From Flavobacterium sp. (GTDB taxonomy: Bacteria; Bacteroidota; Bacteroidia; Flavobacteriales; Flavobacteriaceae), in contig NZ_JAGIAV010000001.1 in assembly GCF_017744675.1 (NCBI RefSeq), positions 456,995 to 520,994 on the forward strand: a stretch of 64,000 nucleotides of DNA. The letters are read 5' to 3'. Position numbers and translations under genes: made by a program. The first letter of the stretch is position 1, and every line of letters starts with the position of its first letter. This document shows, piece after piece, positions 47,501 to 53,000 of the stretch. The notes beneath the pieces were generated by a model, which was not told the DNA's origin, searched no databases, and saw nothing but the letters and a program-made list of their open reading frames with translations.

Positions 47501-49997
47501 CGATATTTTCAGCACCAACTTTTATACTTCCTTTATCATTTTTACATGTTGGTTGTGTAACTGTTGTGCTAATATTTAAATCTCTACTTCTAATCAATAT
47601 ATTAGGTACAGTAAAAATACAAGGATTTGTTGTTACTCCAATTTGTCTAATGTAGACAGTATATGAATTTGGAGAATTGATTGGGAATACATTACTTGTC
47701 TGATATGCACTTAATGCTCCGTTAGGATCTGTACTAATTGCATATTCATAACCAGCAGGAACTCCTCCAATTGTAATGCTTCCTGGGGCACCACATATTA
47801 TATCTTTGTGAGTTTCTGTTGGTGTTAAAGAGTTGGTATATACATTAAAGTAAAAACGGTTGAAACATCCTCCCGCATAATTTAATGTCAAACGGAATTG
47901 TCCCGCCTGATTTGCCGTATATCTTTGTCCTGTTGTAACACGAGTCCAAGTACAAGAAGCGCTTTCGTTAGCACAGTTTTGATTTGTTACAGCTGTACAG
48001 CTTGCTTCATTTAATTTCTCCCATACAATACTCGTTGCATCAGAAATATTTAATGTAATCTGTCTAGAAGCATTACTACCGCATAAGAAAATATTAGGCA
48101 ATTTTTTTCCATCATTAGAACAAGTTACAACTTGATCTGCAAAAGGTATTATAGGGTTGTCTACTGTACTACCAAATCTTGTTACAACAAATGATTGATA
48201 AATTGATCTACATGGAGCTGCGGCTAAATTGTATACATAATAGGTACCCGGATTTCGTACATTCAATGTTTGTCCTTTACCTATCTGATTTGTTCGTGCT
48301 TCATCACTATACCAAGTATAATCTGTATAACCATTAGCAGCAGTCAAATTAATACTGTCACCACAAAGTGTAACATTGTCTGTATACTTACATCCATCAA
48401 CTCCCACTAAGAAGTTTGTAGCTTTAGGAACTAATATACATCCTGTATTTGTGTTAACACTCGGATCATCAGAAATTGTAAAAGAGGTGTTCTGTGTTCC
48501 TTTGTAAGTTGCATATGCAGAGTTATCAATACTATTAGAACAAGCTTCGCTCAACATATGGCAATCTGGTACAACCTGAACTTTAAAGCTAATTATTTTT
48601 TCAGGATCACCAACTTTAACTACACTATTATTAACCTTGAAAACAATATTTCTTGTAGCTGCGTCATAACTTTGAATACTTACTCCAGCTGGCAATGGAA
48701 GTATATCTGTTGGATAATTAAAAATGATGTTTATAGGCAATTGATCTCTAATCGTAAATGAAGTCGCGTTATCATTACCTGTATTTTTAAAACCAATTTC
48801 ATAATTCAATTGCTGGCCTAATGTAACATCTTGCCCTCCAATATTTACCCCTTGAGCATTCTTTACAATTTTGGTTAAGACAATCTTTGGTTCGATAATC
48901 TCAACGTTAAAAGCATTAAAAAATAATCCGTAACCATCCCCGCTTGTGGTAAGTTTTAACGTTGCAGAGGTATCATTATTTTTAATGACACTTCCACCTG
49001 GATATGCTTTAGTCGCCGGGTTTGGCACATTCAAAATACCCGCCTCAAAACCTAGCGTATTACCACTGGCCGGATTTCTATTCGTAAACGGCCCATTAGT
49101 GTCGTTAATTGTACTATTAAAAAAGTTATCTACTGGACGTTCAGCAGTAGAAATATCGGTGTTATTAATCGAATACTTATCGCCAGTTATATTAACATCT
49201 CCTTCTAAAGCTGCAAATGCCAATTTTGCTTTTACAGTTCCTGTAGGGATTGTTTTAAATCCAGAAATAGTATACGTCACAGGACCACTACTTGCCTGAA
49301 TCCATCTTAAACCATCAAATGTCGTAATATATTTTGCTGAAGATTTAGGATCTTCATAAACCACAAATAAATTCCAACCCGCAGAAAAACCTCCATTAAT
49401 TTTACCTCTAGCCGAAATAATATTGGCAACGGTATACTCTCCTTCAGGATTTGCCAAACCTTGTACTAATGACGTCAAATCATAATAATAGGCATAAGGC
49501 ATTTGATCCCCATTTGAAGTCGAAGGATAATAATCATAAATCAGCTGACCATTAATATCTGTATAAGAAGTCTGATTAGCCAGTTTAATTTTAATAGAGC
49601 CTAAATTACTTCTATTAACCGATTTATCATCTATAGATCCTTGGCTATAAATACCTGCCCAATAAAGCCCTGCGTAGACAATTTTATAACATTCCCTACT
49701 TCCGCTAGGAATACTTAACGTAGCCGAACTTGAACTGAATGTACTGGCATCATTATCAACATCAACATATCCCATTGTAAGATCATTGTTGTTTTGATTA
49801 TAGACATTGTAAGCATCATTTGGTCTTTCGTTGGCTTTATTATTATCTCTATTCAAGATATTATTACCAATCAAAAGCATATCACCTTTTAAACTCGTAT
49901 CAAAACGAGGGGTAAAATTCTTTTGAGCGTTAATAACAAAACTTTGAATACAAAGTAATACAGCTAAAACTAATTTTAAAGTAGTAGGTTTCTTCAT
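32550..49997 (-). CDS. sprB: SprB-type giant mobile gliding adhesin
   Basis: 5815 residues, about 600 kDa. Signal peptide (MKKPTTLKLVLAVLLCIQSF), an N-terminal surface domain of about 350 residues, a DUF11-type module (about 370-480), then dozens of SprB repeats of ~80 residues. Each repeat has the pattern C-x-x-x-x-(D/N)G-x-I, GGT-x-PYTYS, and a closing AGTYTITVTDA-x-GC. Around residues 1215-1421 (45735-46355) a different jelly-roll-like module interrupts the array. The C-terminus (FCMPNYFTPNGS, FDIYDRYGRVVAKY, GTFTLYR-like end) is a T9SS type-B sorting domain. F. johnsoniae SprB, moved along the cell surface by the gliding motor, has the same plan; this one is shorter. sprC-sprD-sprB-sprF order supports the name. 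Confidence 0.94.
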   Translation of the reverse strand: MKKPTTLKLVLAVLLCIQSFVINAQKNFTPRFDTSLKGDMLLIGNNILNRDNNKANERPNDAYNVYNQNNNDLTMGYVDVDNDASTFSSSSATLSIPSGSRECYKIVYAGLYWAGIYSQGSIDDKSVNRSNLGSIKIKLANQTSYTDINGQLIYDYYPSTSNGDQMPYAYYYDLTSLVQGLANPEGEYTVANIISARGKINGGFSAGWNLFVVYEDPKSSAKYITTFDGLRWIQASSGPVTYTISGFKTIPTGTVKAKLAFAALEGDVNITGDKYSINNTDISTAERPVDNFFNSTINDTNGPFTNRNPASGNTLGFEAGILNVPNPATKAYPGGSVIKNNDTSATLKLTTSGDGYGLFFNAFNVEIIEPKIVLTKIVKNAQGVNIGGQDVTLGQQLNYEIGFKNTGNDNATSFTIRDQLPINIIFNYPTDILPLPAGVSIQSYDAATRNIVFKVNNSVVKVGDPEKIISFKVQVVPDCHMLSEACSNSIDNSAYATYKGTQNTSFTISDDPSVNTNTGCILVPKATNFLVGVDGCKYTDNVTLCGDSINLTAANGYTDYTWYSDEARTNQIGKGQTLNVRNPGTYYVYNLAAAPCRSIYQSFVVTRFGSTVDNPIIPFADQVVTCSNDGKKLPNIFLCGSNASRQITLNISDATSIVWEKLNEASCTAVTNQNCANESASCTWTRVTTGQRYTANQAGQFRLTLNYAGGCFNRFYFNVYTNSLTPTETHKDIICGAPGSITIGGVPAGYEYAISTDPNGALSAYQTSNVFPINSPNSYTVYIRQIGVTTNPCIFTVPNILIRSRDLNISTTVTQPTCKNDKGSIKVGAENIDPQYYYYIYTSGGTLVNSFGPTSSSDYTFANLSSGDYRVRVTNGPLGSTPAPACDKTVNVTVNPVPAGLNPTAALTVPLTACQNGKIVITTTGGTAPYYHFINGSTTFQLSNEIVVTAPGKYDITVVDANNCSGTTSITVTANPKPVYTVTAADINCSGSTSQINVNVTNTNGYTLEYSIDNGATFSNSPVFPNVAAGSYNVVVRYTMSGVTCTDPATPITITQPANALSASAGVSELAGCDPSGNGFGKVRITNPQGGTAPYTYSFDGGINYGTSNEAYVAPGTYTLYIKDSKGCIYSMPGVILDPKPADPTIAVAPPVFNCNGTATSTVTVTSGGGNNYAYEYYLDNVKNTNTPPNVFVNVPSGSHTISVKYNLTSVPTYSNLLIEDFGSGAPTTTPGIASAYCFNDQRVNPPYTCSLNGTPTRSVEDNQYSVASFFWRDNTAWYHFKDHTTNGADANGRYLLVNIGSAAGPYGILYSKPIVDVIPNQPVMVDLYVANLLNTGVSGAAPIVRFELVNSAGQVVATQDTGKIAEAANDPNRTKWVPINISLNPGNNTNLTFRIRSGSTDYAGNDIVIDDIWVRQIPKSCITQKDFPIVIDSNKAFSVSDPVIDNLTCSNSSDGRISIDVANFNTTTGYKYSLNNGATWNTATVSPLVITGLTAGTYKIIVKSDDAGTCSSSFTKTITAPVALTTTANVTVQPTCTMGASITATASGGTPNYKYELRRTDGTVVVGFQNNNVFTNVATGNYVVVVQDASSCSSPASSTVSVVAPQIPTATLASSSDLCYDTTNRATLVVTASGGKSPYSYSLDGAPGQLSDTFANVGPGTHSIVVTDANGCTAPAISNIVIANELKAEGNITKPLDCITNNAEITITVTGGTSAYTYAVSVNGSATYTTIPSNVYTASSAGSYVFRVTDSKGCIVFTDAVVVDPITNPTASANGTNPSCNNGTDGQFTVIPAGGGGAPYTYSFNGSTTFGTSPTITGLNAFVGAVNSRTYTYQVKDNKGCVSPIYTITLNNPTPVVASAVAAANTSCSPTTVITVSGAGGSGTYSYSFNGSTTYTATNTLSVNNTTSAQNITYSVKDSKGCIDTKTINIPAFNPPTGLTISTPAAITCNTTSTSLTVTANGGVAPYTYSVTAGPTSPAANSTGVFTGLVPGTYSFKVTDSNGCTATGSKTIDAAPAITVSGSKTDELCYNAKNGTATFNIGNPSSSGNFTYTLTPNSGTATKTGNTVTVTGLGAGTYTLVVKDITTGCTSNTASVTIGAATAITYNVTATKINCKTTKATLTFTGLTGGTPGYQYAYAASPSTVPTTGYGSAVEVDTAVLTTSIDVYVKDNNGCIVKRTISILPEDAPTIDTPASQCYTGSPINITITGTYVGTPTFSKDGIFYQQSPNFSLTPGTYTLHLRDGFGCDVPTTYVVAPQLTITPTIVPDVTCTPNTTISLASSGGTGTRSYQVSYNGGGYTATTSPFVATASGTYKFRVSDSANPVCYAETADITVTLKPTTLTITTAKVDVLCNGNNTGSITITPTSGKAPYTYSVTRGGTAVSTTATTTGLTAGTYDILVTDALGCTNAATSVTISQPTVLDTNATATSFKCDTNNAKQSAVVTITVPTTGTAPYTYSFNNGSFTSSNTFTVVDNGNNQTIYYAVKDANGCIMPTKSIVVNKLNPPVIASVNASLIYCAPVASTTSTATITVTAGTGIAPFVYQIVSGPTSAPSNGTGSFSNLTPGNYVFKVTDASGCYDTFPLNIAPAKLMIASATKLNDVYCNGDSTGSIRYNVSGFTGTYSYSLNSGTPVTGQTAPVFTISNLAPGTYTVVFTDETTRCDVATAAIIISQPAAPLSGTVAYVNANCNIPTAKVTITAAGGTPGYQYSFSNSSTVPGTYDTANSANLNPALTWYAWIKDSNECTVTLPLTLVTDTPPNVSASVTNQCTASGNTFQIVAVGSNGVAPYTYSINTGVAPSPANTFTVSAGTYTITVRDANNCTNTTTVTVNAAMIADAILTKDLTCSSPTDATIAVSVTGGAAPFGYRVKVGAGAYTGSPIAFAGTSFVYTTSTAGVYQFEITDANGCPVQTKTATVSDYVPVAITMVKVDPTCNGSTDGTIRFTNPMGQAPFQYSIDNGVTFGNLAIYGGLAYGTYNYVVRDAKGCEYRNSITLNNPPPIVANIVENGITCKSTTPGSLDINVVSGGTAPYTYYLYNNAMTQIATYTESGAAGTPVHNFGGLMFGNYYITVVDANGCKFESNRLRIAPPPYLALTSNIAGATCADGVSVTVNVTDGTPNFVYTIYGVGTTSGPTSATSYTFTGLDQNTTYVFEVVDAGGCPSYLEVLTPTISPIVINAVTTTNVTCNGAANGTINFTVSNYNATRLDFEVRDNVTNVAIVPPVNGSVSGLTGAPYSGTLTGLRPGNYTLYVKEYDGSLCSNVTVFRITEPAQPLDASITSNVNANCDDPAQVTVKVTGGTGPYTFASAVAPATPSVFAAGNVLSLDSGPTGADVNWNIIVKDAQNCEFPLSVTIAKDPSPVISLSVADNCAAEGAFGVVVSETAAGVGPYSIKVDTGVFVSISGLPYPVTNLSSGSHTITIKDGNDCTDTKTININAPLKLTPAITALPSCVVNNGVVTLTPSGGTNAYSYSITPMHPSIVISGNTISGLRADTYTITMTDNGNLCTTTAEVTLPAGTPVTFDAVVTNVSCFNGTNGKIVVNLLPSNDNPTYTYAISPTPAGYVQTGNVFSSLPQGVYDITVTSGRGCTLTKQYTVGQPAILDATPAITAYACNPSNVAQPAVVTITATGGTGPYRFNFDGGATYYTDNTTQVPVSTSAQTVNYYVIDANGCQFNGNVVVPAYQPLTDITFALTTAPICPTNVADVTLTVTGGYTPYAKYEIISPITLDNGNNATFIGLAPNTYLFKVTDNNGCSIERPYKVEPVIPIDIVRTSSNNVSCNTANGTDNNGSATFTISDFSASGNYNISVTTNPAGLSYNVPTVAADVITLTGLEAGTYTVTVSDITTTCSKSADVTITMPAPITFAASASKVFCSQDNSTITVTNVAGGTPGYTYAVVASGQTPTTFTDPSVALVVDTNLTDLTWDVYVKDANGCISVAVPVTVISNAAPNLNLPAQQCFVGANLTVDLNALSTTYNGVKSFTVNGLAITGTTATFTAAGTYKIILTDDNGCTDEVDYIVQPQLLASASVTKDLYCAAPIDATIDVEISGGVGPYTYQMYHNGVATGPVTAVAGNFTASVSTDGDYYFVITDTNTPSCSVITTTVTVNPTVIPTLTKSQIDVSCYTFNDGSLTVVPTGGRLPYTFVLTGPIVNTTGDATGTYTGLIAGTYTVVATDSKNCASAPATFVITEPAELTAIHAITRNTTCSTTTSIVVTAAGGTAPYRYNFNSLGYDTTDTFTVVNDGSIASVTYTVQDANGCETALVTVPIVPLNKPTDLTFNASVVTCIATTSTVDVTVTNGVGALTFEIIEFNGAPTAAYAPVNTADNTVAATFTGLVPGDYMFRVTDSNGCIYEELLPIAPVTNIVVNGQLIADMTCNTTNDGQVTFTVSDFAGSYTYTIDKDGANFVPSTSTSAATIPLTGLAFGQYTINITDNATGCTATAMVEVKQPTVVVVNPISNVNANCKTGAIVTVGATGGKPDYTYSFVHAGDPAGAFDALATRELDATVPAWDVYAKDVNGCISVPYRVNIITDPLPAGFTAAAVSQCPNATTGTYDIVITPGTGMGPFEYSIGSGFQPGLTFTVSVPKTYDLTVRDRFGCEFIFNAAVTILEPLDIQNTIVDLTTCANFDGSVSATATGGTGNYSYTIDGTTTVTTTPASFSGLSVGSHTIVVTDLTTGCTKDVEFKLDAATLVTGFDATSTPVTCNGGNNGTITATLDAPSSGVNDNPIYTYTLTGTTVLGVAVNRPSQPQNVFENLEAGSYTVTVTSGRGCSDSKLVQVIEPALIVVPNPVPVQYGCTSDNTSNSATITISGVTGGSGTYIYEFIRNGAVVYKGDRNVYTETDYLGGSYTVNVYDNNGCMGTNAGTYVINPFISLDDITINVTKAITCTNNEDITVTVATTGGTPANLQYAITDASGNTVAGNPNNATGIFTNLSIGNYIVSVTNLDTNCIIKEVHYVNDPNTFEIKAVPASAQICYGTADGQVTLTFVDRQPTPTDEAGAFNYVITGPVPSTGTTTGAVTTISSLTAGQYTVTATLVNNPFCTVTTLFTIEQPAAQLAVTATKSEITCKSGNNDGAIYASATGGWDSNYEYQLVLNGATVVDYSTQYSFTGLSAGTYTINVKDGKGCIATTTATLVIPTPIAFTATPSATMLSCYGDKTATITVSTPTGGQGSNYMYTLNTVIGSTIVSSGPQPSNVFDGLGAGTYSITVTDGFNCAATSADIIIAEPTEVTPSLVLASSQTCNTQSTLTLSATGGKAPYSYSTDPNFATTIGTFASSVTFAVPVGTHQYYVRDTNNCISFVSNEIKIDPLVLLTVELDITNAVVKCTGEATGVIVAEANGGLGNYIYTLQDAAGNTVKGPQNNGRFENLLIGTYKVKVDSGDCFTTSTNATITEPATALTAIFTPTNVSCFGENNGKIVITATGGTGTIKYAISPDLNQFDFATTYDRLAPGKYTVIAQDENGCYVMQEVEITQPNPVIVTEVPNSMIPEVCNGDKDGAFSIEVKGGTLPYSVSLDNAKGPFTQGGATQTIFDFTNLAGGTHTVYVKDAEGCPVDFVENMPESVVLNPIAEVTYDCVNNAQANMVTVTVDASITNPADVDYSLDNNGVFQPSNIFTNVPAGNHFIVARHTNGCEVPTPIFTVDAVAEVGLIDITNQSKDINTIVVQASGGVAPYEYSFNGEPFSSSNSYRIYKTGDYVVVVRDKNGCEKTITVHGTFYDFCMPNYFTPNGSTGTTIGPDCGALAYKELTFDIYDRYGRVVAKYRVGGKWDGRYHGNELPTGDYWYVLKLNDPKDPREFVGHFTLYR

Positions 49998-50079
49998 GTT
50001 TCTATGGTTTCTGTTTAACGGCTGTTTTTAAAGGGGCGTTTAAACAACAGCATATACTCTTTATTTAATTTTTATTTTA

Positions 50080-53000
50080 CTAATTCTCCACTTTTACAAT
50101 GGCCATTCTTCCATTATACGGTTTATTGCCTTTTGCTTCTAAAGCTTTTGTAGCTTCTTGTAAACCATCAAATTTCTCATAATAGATGTAATACTTACTT
50201 GTGGTTACATTATAAAAGAAATTAATATCTGAACGTCCTGCAGCAACTGCTTTTGTTAAGAACTCATCGCGTTTCTCTACACTGTTATGAACCGCAATAA
50301 TCATATAATAACCGCTATTAGAATTTTTAATATTCTTAATAATCTGCATATTTGACTGCTCTTCACCAAAATCAAAATCACTTGCTTTTAATGGTGTATT
50401 ACTTAATTTGGTTGTCTCTTTTATTCTCTTAAGAGAGGCAAGATCCTGTGCATATCTTCCTTCGTCATTCTCATAAGCCGCACGTTTAATTCTACGCTTG
50501 CGCTCAATTTCGGTCTCTGTTTTAATACGCTCTAAATCGGCAATTAAGGCAGCGCCTTCTCTTTCCATTTTCAACTGAGCCGCTTTTAATTCGTTTATCT
50601 TCTCTAGATAAGCTTTATTCAAAGGATCGTCTTTAGGGAACTTTTTAAGTCGTTCGTTATAAAGATTTGTCAACTTCGCTATTTCATTTTTCATGCTGTT
50701 ATTTGCATCAGCAATCTGAACTTTTAAAGCTTCAATCTGACTATTTTCTGCCGCTACACTCTTAAATGGTTTTGGCTCTCTATAAATCCCTTTTTCACTT
50801 AAATCATTCTCCTCTTTTAAATCGCTCAAGTCTTTTTGCTTATTCGCAACCGTTGCTTTAAATTGATCTAACAAATCTGTTTGTACTTTACTTGTACTTT
50901 CAACAGATTGAGTTAAGTTTTCAATAGCTTTTCCAGTATCATCTTTTGCTTTTGCAGCCATTGCTGCTGCTTCTGCATCAGCTTTCGCTTTTTCAGCTGC
51001 TAATCGCGCCTGACGCTCCTCTTCTTCCTTCAATCGTTTCGTCTCCTCTTCAGCTTTCAATCTTTCTGTTGCTTCTGCATCGGCTTTCGCTTTAGCGTCT
51101 GCTAAAAGTTTAGCTTGAAGAGCCTCCATATCCGCTTTTGCTTTAGCATCTGCTGCAAGTTTAGCTTGTAATGCTTCTGCATCTGCTTTCGCTTTGGCGT
51201 CAGCCGCTAATTTTGCTTGACGAGCTTCTTCTGCAACTCTAGCTTTTTCCTCCGCCGCTTGCTGCACTTTTAATGCTTCAGCATCCGCTTTTGCTTTGGC
51301 ATCTGCTGCTAGTTTAGCTTGTAATGCTTCCGCGTCTGCTTTTGCTTTTGCATCTGCCGCTAATTTCGCCTGACGAGCTTGTTCTTCAACTCTAGCTTTT
51401 TCTTCAGCTGCTTGTTGCGCTTTTAATGCTTCTGCATCCGCTTTTGCTTTGGCATCTGCAGCCAATTTCGCTTGGCGTGCATCTTCCTCTTCTTGTAATT
51501 TTTTAGCTTCTGCTTCTGCCTTCGCTTTTGCCGTAGCTTCTGCGTCTGCTTTTACTTTTGCATCAGCTAATAATTTTGCTTGAAGAGCCTCCATATCCGC
51601 TTTTGCTTTTGCATCGGCTGCTAGCTTAGCTTGAAGTGCTTCTGCATCCGCTTTCGCTTTGGCGTCTGCTGCTAATTTTGCTTGACGAGCTTCTTCTTCT
51701 ACCCTAGCTTTTTCTTCAGCTGCTTGTTTAGCTTGTAATGCTTCAGCATCGGCTTTTGCTTTTGCTTCGGCTGCCAATCTTGCTTTTTCTGCTTCAGCAT
51801 CCGCTTTCGCTTTAGCATCGGCTGCTAATTTTGCTTGACGGGCTTCTTCTTCTACTCTAGCTTTCTCTTCAGCTGCTTGTTTAGCTTGTAATACTTCCGC
51901 ATCGGCTTTTGCTTTTGCTTCCGCCGCTAATCTTGCTTTTTCTGCTTCTGCATCCGCTTTTGCTTTCGCATCAGCTGCTAATTTTGCTTGGCGAGCTTCC
52001 TCTTCTACTCTAGCTTTTTTTTGTGCTGCTTGTTTCGCTTGAAGAGCTTCAGCATCGGCTTTTGCTTTTGCTTCGGCTGCCAATCTTGCTTTTTCTGCTT
52101 CTGCATCCGCTTTCGCTTTTGCCTCTGCCGCTAATCTTGCTTTCTCTGCTTCAGCATCGGCTTTTGCTTTTGCATCTGCTGCCAATTTCGCTTGACGAGC
52201 ATTTTCCTCTTCTTGTAATTTTTTCGCTTCAGCTTCGGCTTTTGCTTTTGCTGTAGCCTCAGCATCTGCTTTCACTCTTGCGTCAGCTATAAGTTTAGCT
52301 TGTAAAGCTTCCATATCGGCTTTTGCTTTCGCATCTGCCGCTAACCTTGCTTTTTCCGCTTCTGCATCAGCGTTAGCTTTTGCTTCGGCTGCCAATCTTA
52401 TTTTTTCTGCTTCAGCATCAGCTTTTGCTTTTGCATCTGCTTCCAATTTCGCTTTAGCTGCAGCTTCGGCATCTGCTTTGGCTTTTGCGTCTGCTACAAG
52501 CTTAGCTTGAAGTGCTTCTGCATCGGCTTTCGCTTTTGCTTCTGCATCCAATTGTGCCTGACGAGCCTCTTCTGCTTGTTTTATTTTCAGTGCTTCAGCA
52601 TCAGCTTTCGCTTTTAATTCTGCTGCGATAATAGCTTGTCTTGCTTCTTCGTCTGCTTTTGCTTTTGCCTCTGTTGCTAATTTTTCTTTAAGTGCAGCTT
52701 CTTCCGCAGCTTTTGCTTTTAAATCTGCTGCTACTTTAGCTTTATTAGCGGCATCAATAGAAGCTTTTGTTTTGGCTTCTGCCGCCGTTTTAGCTTTTGC
52801 TTCTGCTGCTAATCTTGCTTGCAAAGCATCTGAATCTGCTTTTGCTTTTGCATCGGCAGCTAATATTGACTGCATATCTGCAGCTTCAGCTTTTGCTTTA
52901 GCATCGGCTTTACGTTTTGCTTCTGTGGCATCAGCTTTTGCTTTATTGTCTGCAATTAATTTCAATCTTGCAGCTTCTGCATCTGCCTTAGCTTTTTCTG

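Noticed and set aside
33228..49299. Plus-strand Ser/Cys/Ile-rich ORFs inside the sprB region
   Set aside because: Antisense shadows of the SprB repeats (Thr/Gly/Ala codons read backwards), as shown by their biased composition and lack of any motif.
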